The position numbers and the translations under genes are program-made. From an uncultured Collinsella sp. (lineage in GTDB: Bacteria; Actinomycetota; Coriobacteriia; Coriobacteriales; Coriobacteriaceae), in NCBI GenBank assembly GCA_900541235.1, contig UQIW01000004.1, positions 39,855 to 103,854 on the forward strand: a DNA stretch of 64,000 bases, given 5' to 3'. Below are positions 17,079 through 25,286 of the stretch, piece after piece. Numbering within the stretch: position 1 is the stretch's first letter; every line of letters starts with the position of its first letter. The notes beneath the pieces are model-generated. The model did no database searches, was not told the origin of the DNA, and worked only from the letters and a program-made list of their open reading frames with translations.

Positions 17079-18275
17079 ATGACTCAGGCAAGGCAAGACG
17101 GCATCACGCTCAGGCAGTGGCTCCCACTCGTCGGGCTCACCTGCTGTGCGTTCGTGTTCAACACGTCGGAGTTTATGCCCATCGGCCTTTTGATTGATAT
17201 CGCCGCGTCGTTCTCGCTCACCGAGGCCCAGGCGGGCATCATGATCTCGGTCTATGCCTGGGGCGTCATGCTGCTGTCGCTGCCGCTCATGGTGTTCGCC
17301 TCGCGCTTTGAGTTCAAGCGGATGCTGCTGGGCGTGCTGGCCGTGTTCTCGCTCGGTCAGTTCCTGTCCGCTGTGGCGCCGACCTATCCCATCCTGGTCT
17401 GCGCGCGCCTGGTGGTCGCTTGCGCACATGCCGTGTTCTGGTCAGTCGCCTCGATTATGGCCTCGCGCCTGGTCGACACTCGCCACGGCGCGCTCGCCAT
17501 CAGCATGATCGCTACGGGTTCGTCCATCGCGCAGATCTTTGGCCTGCCGCTCGGTCGCGCCATTGGCTTGGCCGTGGGCTGGCGCATGACGTTTGCCGTG
17601 GTCGGGGGCCTCTCAGCCATCGCGGTCGTCTACCAGGCAGCGGTGTTCCCGGCCATGCCGGCGGGTGAGCGCTTTACTGTCAAACAGCTGCCCGAGCTGC
17701 TCAAGAACCCGCTCCTCATCGCGCTCTACGCAGTCACGGTCTTCATGGCGACCGGCTATTACGCAAGCTACAGCTATATCGAGCCCTTCCTGGCGCAGGT
17801 CGCGCACGTCGATGCGGGCGCCATTACCATGACGCTGACGGCGTTTGGCTGCTCTGGTTTGCTCGGAAGCTGGCTGTTTGGCCGCCTGTTCGATGGGCAT
17901 CGCTTCCCGTTCTTGGCTATCACGCTCTCCGGCGTGCCGGTGGCCCTGCTGCTCATGGGGCCGGCCGCATTGTCGCTCGTGACAGTGCTTGCCGTCTGCG
18001 CACTGTGGGGTTGCTGCGCCACGGCCTTTAACGTGGCGTTTCAGGCCGAGCTCATCAAGCACACGCCGGCAGATTCGTCGGCCGTCGCCATGTCGATCTT
18101 CTCGGGCCTGTTCAACCTCGGTATCGGCACGGGTACCGCGATCGGCGGAGCCGTGGTTTCGGGTCCCGGTATCGCCTGGATCGGCTTTGTGGGCGGGGCG
18201 ATTGCCGTCGTGGGCGTCATCCTCGCCATCACCGTGCTGTTTCCGGCCATCCGCCGCGCCAAGCCCGTCGCCTAA
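17079..18275 (+). CDS. MFS transporter, DHA1/SotB-like efflux family
   Basis: A 398-aa, twelve-helix major facilitator of the sugar-efflux/arabinose-exporter type. N-terminal FNTSEFMPIGLLIDIAASFSL is typical of YdhP/SotB proteins, followed by GIMISVYAWGVMLLSLPLM and helix 4-5 motifs ARLVVACAHAVFWS and GSSIAQIFGLPLGRAIG. Probably proton-driven export of sugars or drugs; substrate unknown. ATG 17079 follows GGAG at nine bases, and the frame upstream belongs to the terminator. A conserved palindrome follows the stop. Confidence 0.88.
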   Translation: MTQARQDGITLRQWLPLVGLTCCAFVFNTSEFMPIGLLIDIAASFSLTEAQAGIMISVYAWGVMLLSLPLMVFASRFEFKRMLLGVLAVFSLGQFLSAVAPTYPILVCARLVVACAHAVFWSVASIMASRLVDTRHGALAISMIATGSSIAQIFGLPLGRAIGLAVGWRMTFAVVGGLSAIAVVYQAAVFPAMPAGERFTVKQLPELLKNPLLIALYAVTVFMATGYYASYSYIEPFLAQVAHVDAGAITMTLTAFGCSGLLGSWLFGRLFDGHRFPFLAITLSGVPVALLLMGPAALSLVTVLAVCALWGCCATAFNVAFQAELIKHTPADSSAVAMSIFSGLFNLGIGTGTAIGGAVVSGPGIAWIGFVGGAIAVVGVILAITVLFPAIRRAKPVA

Positions 18276-18290
18276 TCACGTCCCCTCATC

Positions 18291-18359
18291 AGTTGCGGTG
18301 AAATACGGACTGCTGGGCCCAATAAACCCGGCAAACAGTCCCTATTCCACCGCAACTTA
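18291..18359. repeat. Conserved-end palindrome, copy 2 (probable terminator)
   Basis: AGTTGCGGTGAAATA (18291-18305) pairs with TATTCCACCGCAACT (18343-18357) with one mismatch; the inner CGGACTG pairs with CAGTCCC less perfectly. Ends match the copy at 14154-14216 while the inner stem is unrelated. A T-rich tail follows. Confidence 0.75.
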
Positions 18360-18431
18360 TTTTGGGGAAGGGGGGGGTGCACGCCGGGCATACAATGGAT
18401 GTCGTTGTGTTGAGCTTACCGGGAGGTTGCT

Positions 18432-19808
18432 ATGTGGGCATACGAGACGACGTTCTATCAGATCTATCCGCTGGGCTTTTGTGGAGCTCCACGCGAAAAC
18501 GCCGCGCCCGTTGCCGAGGATGAGCTCGCCCAGGCTGCCAACGCCGCACCCAACCCCGATGCGCCCATCATGAAAATCGCCCAATGGGCCGACTACCTGC
18601 AGGAGCTCGGCGTCGGCGCCGTGCTCATCAACCCGCCGCTCGAGTCTGATAGCCACGGCTACGATACGCGCAGTCTGCGCCACATCGACCGTCGCTTGGG
18701 TGAGGATGCCGACTTTGCCGCCGTGTGCGAGACGCTGCATGCCCATGGCATCCGCGTGGTGCTCGACGCCGTCTTCAACCACGTTGGCCGCGGCTTTTGG
18801 GCCTTCCGCGATGTGCAGGAGCGTAAGTGGGACTCGCCCTACAAGGATTGGTTCCACATTAGCTTTGATGGCGACTCGTGCTATGGCGACGGCTTTTGGT
18901 ATGAGGGCTGGGAGGGTCATTTTGAGCTCGTGAAGCTCAACCTGCAAAATCCCGCTGTGGTCGATTACCTGCTCGAGTCTGTGCGCCGTTGGGCCGACGT
19001 CTTTGGCGTCGACGGCCTGCGCCTGGACGTTGCCTATATGCTCGACCGCGATTTCATGCGTCGTCTGCATAGCTTTGCCCGTGAGCTCAAGCCCGACTTC
19101 GTGCTGATCGGCGAGACGCTCCACGGCGACTACAACCAGATCGTCAACGACGAGATGCTCGACTCCTGCACCAACTACGAGTGTTACAAGGGCCTGTACT
19201 CCAGCTTTAACTCGGTCAATATGTTCGAGATCGCGCACTCGCTGCACCGTCAGTTTGGCGGCGACCCCTGGTGCATCTACCGCGGCAAGCACCTGCTGTC
19301 GTTTGTCGACAACCACGACGTGCCGCGCCTGGCAAGCATCCTTACCGACAAATCGTGCCTGCGTCCCGCCTACGGCATGTTGTTTGGCATGCCGGGTATT
19401 CCGTGCGTCTACTACGGCAGCGAGTGGGGGATTGCCGGCGAAAAGGGCGGCCCCGATGGCGACTGGGCGCTGCGACCTGCGCTCGACGAGCCCGCGCCCA
19501 ACGAGCTGACGGCATTCATCGAGCAGCTTGCGCACCTGCGCTCGGCCGATGACGCGGCGGCCCGTGCTCTCAACTACGGTGCCTATCGCAACGTGGTGAT
19601 CCAGAACAAGCAGCTGCTGTTCGAGCGCGCCTGTGACGACGCGACGGTGCTCGTGGCGGTGAACGCCGTGGGCGAGCCTTACACCTTTGGCGCCGGCGAA
19701 CTCAACGGCTCCTTCGTCGACCTGCTTGCCGACGACGCGCTCGCGGTCGAGCTGACGGGCACCCTCGAGCTTGCGCCCTACGAGGTGCGCTATCTGTTGA
19801 GGGCCTAG
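18432..19808 (+). CDS. Glycoside hydrolase family 13 (alpha-amylase-like) enzyme
   Basis: A 458-aa cytoplasmic alpha-glucan hydrolase, without signal peptide. The TIM-barrel motifs are region I DAVFNH, region II GLRLDVAY (nucleophile Asp199), region III IGETLHG (acid/base Glu228) and region IV FVDNHD (Asp296). The short N-terminus and YQIYPLGFCG start fit cyclomaltodextrinase/maltodextrin-glucosidase-like members acting on imported oligosaccharides; exact specificity is open. A Shine-Dalgarno GGGAGG precedes the ATG. The next gene starts three bases after the stop. Confidence 0.9.
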   Translation: MWAYETTFYQIYPLGFCGAPRENAAPVAEDELAQAANAAPNPDAPIMKIAQWADYLQELGVGAVLINPPLESDSHGYDTRSLRHIDRRLGEDADFAAVCETLHAHGIRVVLDAVFNHVGRGFWAFRDVQERKWDSPYKDWFHISFDGDSCYGDGFWYEGWEGHFELVKLNLQNPAVVDYLLESVRRWADVFGVDGLRLDVAYMLDRDFMRRLHSFARELKPDFVLIGETLHGDYNQIVNDEMLDSCTNYECYKGLYSSFNSVNMFEIAHSLHRQFGGDPWCIYRGKHLLSFVDNHDVPRLASILTDKSCLRPAYGMLFGMPGIPCVYYGSEWGIAGEKGGPDGDWALRPALDEPAPNELTAFIEQLAHLRSADDAAARALNYGAYRNVVIQNKQLLFERACDDATVLVAVNAVGEPYTFGAGELNGSFVDLLADDALAVELTGTLELAPYEVRYLLRA

Positions 19809-19811
19809 ATC

Positions 19812-20375
19812 ATGGCGGCGTCCGACGAGGGCTATCAACATATTGAGCATGGGTTTGAGCCCGTGTTCGACCAGCACTCGCGCGTTTTGGTGCTCGGGTC
19901 GTTTCCCTCGGTGCTTTCGCGCGCCAATGCCTTCTACTATGGCAATCCGCAGAATCGCTTTTGGCGCGTGATGGCCGCGTGCCTCGGTGTGCCTGTGCCG
20001 CCCAACGAGGGCGATCCTTTGGCAAGCGGTGAGCACGCGGCGCTCGATGCCTCCATTGCCGTCAAGCGATCTATGCTGCTTTACGGCGGCGTAGCCCTAT
20101 GGGATGTGATTGAGAGCTGCGACATTAAGGGCTCGAGTGACGCCAGCATTAAAAACGTTGTGCCGGCACATATCGAGTGCATTACCGATGCCGCGTCAAT
20201 CGAGGTCGTTGTCTGTAACGGCGGTACGGCAGGGCGACTCTACAAACGCTACTTGCAAGACCGGACGGGGCTGCCTGCCATTGTCCTGCCCTCGACAAGT
20301 CCCGCCAATGCGGCATGGCGCCTGGAACGCCTTGTCGAGCGCTGGCGCGAGGCCGTTGACTGGGGCGCTCTGTAA
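19812..20375 (+). CDS. DNA-deoxyinosine glycosylase (uracil-DNA glycosylase superfamily)
   Basis: A 187-aa repair enzyme likely excising hypoxanthine (deaminated adenine) from DNA. The superfamily motifs are GSFPSVLS followed by FYYGNPQNRFW (motif 1 with substrate pocket), WDVIESCDIKGSSD (mid-motif), and LPSTSPAN near the C-terminus (motif 2 equivalent of HPSP). This matches the HDG subfamily rather than classical Ung. It is placed 3 bases after the amylase gene, so it is probably co-transcribed without a functional relationship. Confidence 0.82.
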   Translation: MAASDEGYQHIEHGFEPVFDQHSRVLVLGSFPSVLSRANAFYYGNPQNRFWRVMAACLGVPVPPNEGDPLASGEHAALDASIAVKRSMLLYGGVALWDVIESCDIKGSSDASIKNVVPAHIECITDAASIEVVVCNGGTAGRLYKRYLQDRTGLPAIVLPSTSPANAAWRLERLVERWREAVDWGAL

Positions 20376-20376
20376 T

Positions 20377-21039
20377 TTAGATATCTGATTGGGCGCGGCT
20401 GCCGAGGTATTTCATGATGGCATGCCATATCGGTGCGGGCAGCGTGGGCTTGACGCGCACCATGCCGCCAGCATCGACGCTATCGGCATTGCCGCCGCCA
20501 AGCAGCTGCGCATGCTCAATGGAGCAGCCCATGCGAACGGCGCCCACGAGCTTGTCCATGGCCTCCGAAAACGGTCGCCGCAAGAGTCCCATGCGCGGGG
20601 AGCGACGAAGCGCTGCGATGCCGCTGCCGGCGCAGATGGCAACGCCGCCACACCACAATTGGTCATGGCGCTCACATGCCTTGTGCAGGCGAACGGCGGT
20701 CCCACGCGCCTGCTCAGTGCTCTCTTGTGCGGCTCGAATCGCGGCATAGACGCGCGTTCCCGTACCGCCAAAGCGCTCAAGCGCCTGCTCGATGGCTGTC
20801 AACGTCTCATCGTCAGCCACATCTTCAATGGCCAGCACGATGCCATCGGCAACGCTGCCGGCGTCATTCGCCTTCAAGTCGACCGGGCGGGGGAGTGCGG
20901 TGCCGGAAAGCTGTGCATAGGCGGCGATGGCATCCTGCAGGTCCCAGAGCAAAAACTCAAGATCGGCACTATTGGGAATGCTGATATACGCAATGGTTTG
21001 CAGCGTTTTTGGTACATCGCTGCGCGCGGTCGGCTCCAT
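20377..21039 (-). CDS. Conserved protein of unknown function
   Basis: 220 aa, soluble, no signal peptide. I do not recognise it securely. The C-terminal half (LWCGGVAICAGSGIAAL, SPRMGLLRRPFSEAMDKL, GGGNADSVDAGGMVRVKPTLP) recalls the C-terminal part of flavodoxin-like NAD(P)H oxidoreductases, but no clear FMN-binding loop is seen at the N-terminus. Its stop abuts the glycosylase stop (convergent, one base apart), leaving no room for a terminator. A good Shine-Dalgarno (AGGAGG) precedes the ATG at 21039. Confidence 0.6.
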   Translation of the reverse strand: MEPTARSDVPKTLQTIAYISIPNSADLEFLLWDLQDAIAAYAQLSGTALPRPVDLKANDAGSVADGIVLAIEDVADDETLTAIEQALERFGGTGTRVYAAIRAAQESTEQARGTAVRLHKACERHDQLWCGGVAICAGSGIAALRRSPRMGLLRRPFSEAMDKLVGAVRMGCSIEHAQLLGGGNADSVDAGGMVRVKPTLPAPIWHAIMKYLGSRAQSDI

Positions 21040-21132
21040 GCTGCCTCCTTTCCGGTTGGTTTCCGTTTAGGTTACACCGTCCGGCGGCGCCCCACCGCGC
21101 TATCCTAGTGCAACCCTTACGAAAGGAACGCC

Positions 21133-22269
21133 ATGCGACTGCCCATGAATACCTCGCTTGCCACGCTCAAGCCCTCCGGTATCCGCCGAATCAACGCGCT
21201 CGCCGCCCAGCACCCGGGGTGCATCGCGCTTGCGCTTGGCGAGCCCGATTTTCCCACGCCCGATGTGATTAGCGCCGAGGTGACCGCCGCACTGGACCGC
21301 GGTGACACGCACTATCCGCCCAACAACGGGCGCCCCGCCCTGCGTGAGGCGTTATCTGCCTACATGGGGGACGCGGGCCTTACGTTTTCCGCCGATGAGG
21401 TCATCCTGACCGACGGTGCGACCGAGGCACTGTCGGCAACATTCATGGCTATGCTCAACCCCGGCGACGAGGTCATCATCCCCACGCCTGCCTTTGGCCT
21501 GTACGAGAGCATCGTCGTGGCCAACCACGCCAAGGCGGTCTTTTTGGATACGGAGCCTGCGCAATTCCAGATTGACGAGGACGCACTTCGTGCTTGCGTG
21601 ACGCCGGCGACCAAGGCCATCGTCATCTGCACGCCCAACAATCCTACGGGTTGCATCCTCAACGCGGCTTCGCTCGACGCCGTGGCGCGCGTGGCAGAGC
21701 AGGCGGGCATCTACGTGGTCTGCGACGACGTATACAACCGCCTGGTCTACGTGGACGGCTACGAGCGCTTTGCCCAGCGTCACCCGGAGCTGCGTGAACA
21801 GACGGTCATCATCGAGAGCTTCTCCAAGCCCTGGTCCATGACCGGCTGGCGCTTGGGCTGGCTCGCAGCCGCAGCCCCCGTCATCGCCGAGATCGCAAAG
21901 GCCCACCAATACTTAGTATCGAGTGCCGTCTCCTTTGAGATGGACGCCGCAGCGCGAGCCCTGACCGTCGACCCAACCCCCATGCTCAAAGTCTACCGAG
22001 CCCGTCGCGAACGCGTGCTCGCAGCCTTAGACGCCATGGGCCTCGACGTAGTGGAACCGGCAGGAGCCTTCTACGCTTTCCCGAGCATCAAACAATTCGG
22101 CCTAACAAGCGAAGACTTCTGCATCAAAGCCATCAAAGAAGCCAACGTAGCCCTAGTCCCGGGAGACTGTTTCGGCACCGAAGGCCACATCCGCCTCAGC
22201 TACTGCGTTTCCGACAAAGACCTGGACGAAGGTCTCCGCCGCCTGTCCACCTTCATTTCAACCTTGTAG
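21133..22269 (+). CDS. Aminotransferase class I/II (aspartate/aromatic type)
   Basis: A 378-aa PLP enzyme of fold type I. Visible: the N-terminal LGEPDFPTP, the PLP phosphate-site region DGATEALSATF, TPNNPTG, CDDVYNRLVY (Asp/Tyr cofactor contacts) and the Schiff-base Lys in SFSKPWSMTGWRLGW. The substrate amino acid cannot be fixed. GAAAGGA precedes ATG 21133. Codon use changes markedly in the last 120 codons: from about 21900 on, AAA, GAA, TTA, CTA, GTA, CGA and ACA appear, all scarce in the first two thirds. The gene directly precedes palindromic element 1. Confidence 0.9.
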   Translation: MRLPMNTSLATLKPSGIRRINALAAQHPGCIALALGEPDFPTPDVISAEVTAALDRGDTHYPPNNGRPALREALSAYMGDAGLTFSADEVILTDGATEALSATFMAMLNPGDEVIIPTPAFGLYESIVVANHAKAVFLDTEPAQFQIDEDALRACVTPATKAIVICTPNNPTGCILNAASLDAVARVAEQAGIYVVCDDVYNRLVYVDGYERFAQRHPELREQTVIIESFSKPWSMTGWRLGWLAAAAPVIAEIAKAHQYLVSSAVSFEMDAAARALTVDPTPMLKVYRARRERVLAALDAMGLDVVEPAGAFYAFPSIKQFGLTSEDFCIKAIKEANVALVPGDCFGTEGHIRLSYCVSDKDLDEGLRRLSTFISTL

Positions 22270-22319
22270 CCATCAGGGACGCAACATATCAGCCCACCGA
22301 CTTAAGGCTTATGAGTGGG

Positions 22320-22541
22320 GGCGTCGGCCAACGGGAAACCGGGCTGCCCCAAAGTCACCGCAGGCCGCGCCGCCGAAGGCCAGGCGCAAGGTTTTCGTAG
22401 ATTCCGCACGAGCCGAAGAGCACTTAATGTGCTCTTCGTGCGAGCCCAGGACCTGACCGAGCGAAAACCTTGCGCCTGGCCTTCGGCGGCGCGGCCGGAT
22501 GGTGGAATTGTGTGCAGCCCGGTTTCCCGTTGACCGACGCC
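22320..22541. repeat. Palindromic element 1 (nested arms plus conserved core), upstream of rplJ
   Basis: Outer arms 22320-22347 and 22514-22541 match at 27 of 28 positions. Inner arms 22363-22397 and 22462-22496 are a perfect 35-bp inverted repeat. The enclosed core (22398-22461) holds TTCCGCACG, a terminal hairpin GAAGAGCAC/GTGCTCTTC with loop TTAAT, and CAGGAC. The core is related to elements at 33355-33493 and 50626-50762. The right outer arm contains the -35 of the rplJ promoter. No protein is encoded. This could be a structured RNA, a transcription insulator or a hairpin-type mobile element. Confidence 0.85.
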
Positions 22542-22558
22542 GGGGTCCCCGCCATAAT
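22530..22558 (+). promoter_or_regulatory. rplJ-rplL promoter
   Basis: -35 TTGACC (22530-22535), a 17-base spacer and -10 CATAAT (22553-22558). The transcript would begin near 22565, just ahead of the L10 leader. The -35 lies inside the right outer arm of palindromic element 1. Confidence 0.75.
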
Positions 22559-22582
22559 ACTTTCGGTTCACGCACGAATCCG

Positions 22583-22710
22583 CTGCCAGAGACAGCCGGC
22601 GCAAACGGGTCTTACCCGCGAGCTTAATGGGACTTCCCGCCAGCCGAGGTGGTCGAGTAGATATGTCTTCTCGCCCCCGTCGCTCATGCAGCGCGGGGGC
22701 TTTCTTTTTG
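22583..22710 (+). promoter_or_regulatory. L10 leader with attenuator
   Basis: The region 22583-22660 has the look of the L10(L12)4-binding leader (kink-turn-like helices around GCCAGAGACAGCC, GGGACTTCCCGCC and AGCCGAGGTGG). It is followed by an intrinsic terminator, GCCCCCG-CGCT (22673-22684) with AGCGCGGGGGC (22690-22700) and TTTCTTTTT. Excess L10 would promote termination before rplJ. Assigned by similarity to the known leader class; not folded computationally. Confidence 0.7.
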
Positions 22711-22774
22711 GACATGCCCCCGTCACGTCCTTGTGGCGGACCGTGCCCGGAAAGAATTCGAGGAGGTGTAATTC

Positions 22775-23296
22775 ATGCCCCAGCAGTACAAAATCGACAA
22801 GGTTGCAGAGATCGAGTCCCGTATCGCCGAGAACGCCGGTCTGTTCGTCGTCAACTACAACGGTCTGACGGTTAAGCAGGCTCAGGAGCTGCGTCATCAG
22901 CTTCGCGAGTGCGGCGCCGAGATGAAGGTCTACAAGAACAACCTGGTCAAAATCGCTCTCAAGAACCAGGAGCAGCCCGAGCTCGACGAGATCCTCGCCG
23001 GCCCCGTCGCTTATGTGTTCTACGAGTCCGAGCCGGTCGAGGCCGCTAAGGCCCTTAAGGACTTCTCCGCTAAGTCCAAGGGCGTCCTTGAGATCAAGGG
23101 CGGTATCTCCGACGGCAAGGCCGTTTCCGCTGATGATGTTAAGGCTATCGCCGAGCTGCCCACCAAGGATCAGCTTCTCGGCCAGATCGCCGGTCTCATC
23201 TCCGGTTTCGCTCGCGACATCGCTGTCTGCGTCAACGGCGTTTCCTCTGGTCTCGCTCGTTCGATCCAGCAGGTCTCCGAGCAGAAGGCAGCCTAG
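22775..23296 (+). CDS. rplJ: 50S ribosomal protein L10
   Basis: 173 aa. L10 anchors the L7/L12 dimers to the stalk base near the GTPase centre. N-terminal KIDKVAEIESRIAENAGLFVVNYNGLTVKQAQELRHQLRE and the GGISDGKAVS segment are typical, and the C-terminal helix binds L7/L12. AGGAGG at 22761-22766 lies eight bases before the ATG. It is transcribed through an L10-type leader with a terminator, and rplL follows 102 bases downstream. Confidence 0.97.
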   Translation: MPQQYKIDKVAEIESRIAENAGLFVVNYNGLTVKQAQELRHQLRECGAEMKVYKNNLVKIALKNQEQPELDEILAGPVAYVFYESEPVEAAKALKDFSAKSKGVLEIKGGISDGKAVSADDVKAIAELPTKDQLLGQIAGLISGFARDIAVCVNGVSSGLARSIQQVSEQKAA

Positions 23297-23398
23297 TTGC
23301 TGTTTTCACCCGCGGCGGCAACGCCGCACCCCTGGCGCATTCGCGCTGTGTTTTAACTGATCTCCGTGCACAGACACGGAAACCGAAAGGACTTAGAA

Positions 23399-23776
23399 AT
23401 GGCTAAGCTTACCACCGATGAGATCATCGATGCTCTTAAGGAAATGACCCTTCTCGAGGCTTCCGAGCTCGTCAAGGCTATCGAGGACACCTTCGGCGTT
23501 TCCGCCGCTGCTCCTGCCGCTGTTGTCGCCGCTCCCGCTGCTGGCGCTGCTGAGGCCGAGGAGAAGACCGAGTTTGACGTCGTGCTCGAGGGCTTCGGCG
23601 ACAACAAGATCCAGGTCATCAAGGCCGTCCGTGAGCTCACCAACCTTGGCCTGAAGGAGGCCAAGGAGGTCGTCGAGGGCGCTCCCAAGGCTGTTCTCGA
23701 GGGTGCCAAGAAGGAGGACGCCGAGGCTGCCAAGGAGAAGCTCGAGGCTGCTGGCGCTGCTGTCACCCTCAAGTAA
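23399..23776 (+). CDS. rplL: 50S ribosomal protein L7/L12
   Basis: 125 aa. It forms the flexible stalk that recruits and activates translational GTPases. It has an N-terminal dimerisation domain (LTTDEIIDALKEMTLLEASELVKAIEDTFG), an Ala/Pro hinge at about 40-55, and a C-terminal factor-binding domain (LTNLGLKEAKEVVEGAPKAV). The ATG at 23399 follows GAAAGGA; the frame is open from 23366 but without a ribosome site. Confidence 0.97.
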   Translation: MAKLTTDEIIDALKEMTLLEASELVKAIEDTFGVSAAAPAAVVAAPAAGAAEAEEKTEFDVVLEGFGDNKIQVIKAVRELTNLGLKEAKEVVEGAPKAVLEGAKKEDAEAAKEKLEAAGAAVTLK

Positions 23777-23803
23777 TCAGGCTTTCTCGCCAGATTTCTT
23801 TGC

Positions 23804-23838
23804 AGACGGGGTTCGCATTGCGAGCCCCGTCTTTTTTG
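23804..23838 (+). terminator. Terminator of rplJ-rplL
   Basis: AGACGGGG-TCGCA pairs with TGCGA-CCCCGTCT (23804-23832), followed by six to seven T. Strong intrinsic terminator. Confidence 0.92.
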
Positions 23839-24090
23839 TTTTTCGGTCCCTCGACATCGGTAGCTCAAACTGCCATGTTCTGTGATTTGCGTCGTATCGG
23901 GCACCCTGCCGTTGGGCAATAAAATTGCACCATTCGAGCAATAATTTGCGTTGACCTGCTGAAGAATTGTCTCTGCCTTGTAGCGACATATAGTTCCAGC
24001 GGTAAGATGCTTAGGTATCGCAATTTGGTCTGCGGCTGTGTGCCGCACGCATGGGGCGCTTTTGCGCCTGCGAAAGGATCTTTGAATAAC
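23839..24090 (+). promoter_or_regulatory. galU upstream region with paired dyads
   Basis: No gene is seen here. Two AT-rich imperfect palindromes of the form GCAAT-N3-ATTGC lie at 23916-23928 and 23938-23949, 22 bases apart (two helical turns), next to TTGACC at 23951-23956. They could be an operator pair; no matching -10 is obvious except TATAGT near 23987. Confidence 0.35.
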
Positions 24091-24999
24091 ATGAAGGCAA
24101 TCATCCCCGCCGCCGGTCTTGGCACGCGTTTTCTGCCTGGCACTAAGTGCACGCCCAAAGAGATGCTGCCGGTGCTCGACAAGCCCGTCATTCAGTATGT
24201 CGTTGAGGAGGCGCTCGACCCCGAGGAGGTCGACGATGCCATCATCGTTACTTCTCCCGGCAAGCCCGAGCTGCTGAACTACTTCCAGCCCGATCGCTCG
24301 CTCGAGAACCTGCTGCGCGAGCGCGGCAAGAACGCCTATGCCGATGCCGTCGCCCACGCTGGCGGTATGCCGGTCGACTTCCGTTATCAGTACGAGCCCA
24401 AGGGCCTCGGCCATGCTATCCGCTCTGCTGCCGACGCCGTGGCAGGGGAGAACTTCCTGGTTCTTCTGGGCGACTACGTTGTGCCTAACCGCGACATCTG
24501 CGACAAGATGCTCGCCGTTTCCAAGGAGCACGGTGGCGCTTCGGTTATCGCCGTCGCTGCTTGCTCGCCCGAGGAAGTCAGCCGCTACGGCGTTATCGCC
24601 GGCGAGCGCGTCGGTTCGCTCGAGGGCGCCGAGGACGTTGCCGATGCAGAGCCGGGCGCTGTCTGGCGTATCGGCGGTCTGGTCGAGAAGCCCGCTCCCG
24701 AGGCTGCTCCGTCCAACCTGTACATCGTCGGCCGCTATCTGCTGAGCCCGCTGGTCATGGACCTGCTGGCAGATCAGCAGGCCGGCAAGGGCGGCGAGAT
24801 CCAGCTCACCGACGCCATGGCCCGTTCGCTCGACCGCGAGGCCATGTATGCCGTCGTCATCGACCCGCTGTCGGGCTACGACACCGGCACTCCCTCTGGC
24901 TGGATGGCCACCAACGCCCTCATGGCTGCAAGCGATCCCCGCTTTGCCGGCGCCTTCTGGGACGCCATCGACGAGCGCGGCGGATTGATGCGCAAGTAA
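24091..24999 (+). CDS. galU: UTP-glucose-1-phosphate uridylyltransferase
   Basis: 302 aa. Makes UDP-glucose from UTP and glucose-1-phosphate for polysaccharide and glycolipid synthesis. It has the nucleotidyltransferase signature KAIIPAAGLGTRFLPGTKCTPKEMLPV at residues 2-28, GLGHAI near 105, LLGDYVV (metal-binding Asp) and VEKP near 205. ATG 24091 with GAAAGGA upstream; the open frame back to 24007 is not needed. It sits between the rplJL and rpoBC transcription units, where no gene is usually found, and has its own terminator. Confidence 0.93.
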   Translation: MKAIIPAAGLGTRFLPGTKCTPKEMLPVLDKPVIQYVVEEALDPEEVDDAIIVTSPGKPELLNYFQPDRSLENLLRERGKNAYADAVAHAGGMPVDFRYQYEPKGLGHAIRSAADAVAGENFLVLLGDYVVPNRDICDKMLAVSKEHGGASVIAVAACSPEEVSRYGVIAGERVGSLEGAEDVADAEPGAVWRIGGLVEKPAPEAAPSNLYIVGRYLLSPLVMDLLADQQAGKGGEIQLTDAMARSLDREAMYAVVIDPLSGYDTGTPSGWMATNALMAASDPRFAGAFWDAIDERGGLMRK

Positions 25000-25019
25000 G
25001 CCTTCGGACATCGACATTT

Positions 25020-25052
25020 ACGGGCGCGGACCTCGGTTCGCGCCCGTTTTTT
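25020..25052 (+). terminator. Terminator of galU
   Basis: ACGGGCGCG (25020-25028) pairs with CGCGCCCGT (25039-25047), followed by a run of T to about 25052. Confidence 0.9.
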
Positions 25053-25185
25053 ATAAGAGCTGCGATTTCCGGCTCTCTGTTCACAGAAAATATATGAACA
25101 TGTGTTCGATACACATACATCTACCTGCGTGTTTTCTGTCGAAAAACTTTGCTACTCCAAAAACTCAATCGCGTCAAGGCTTTTC

Positions 25186-25213
25186 TTGCCCAACGGTCGC
25201 TACCTGATAAACT
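25186..25213 (+). promoter_or_regulatory. Putative rpoB-rpoC promoter
   Basis: -35 TTGCCC (25186-25191), a 16-base spacer and -10 TAAACT (25208-25213), 73 bases before the rpoB start. The rest of the 25053-25286 gap is AT-rich and holds no gene. Confidence 0.55.
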
Positions 25214-25286
25214 ATTAGGTTGCGATAACTGGCGAAGCTATGCCTCGCCAACCCACCGAGCATTTCCGTGAAGGAGGAAAAACCTG

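Noticed and set aside
18357..20036. 559-codon minus-strand frame opposite the amylase gene, and a 661-codon frame opposite accDA
   Set aside because: Shadows of genes with strong motifs on the plus strand; no recognisable domains in the antisense products.
22320..22541. Element 1 as two overlapping small coding genes
   Set aside because: Short frames on both strands are produced by the palindrome itself and have no ribosome sites or recognisable products.
25096..25107. Perfect GAAC-N4-GTTC box resembling a LexA/SOS site upstream of rpoB
   Set aside because: Eight fixed bases are expected about once per 64 kb by chance, and no damage-response gene follows.
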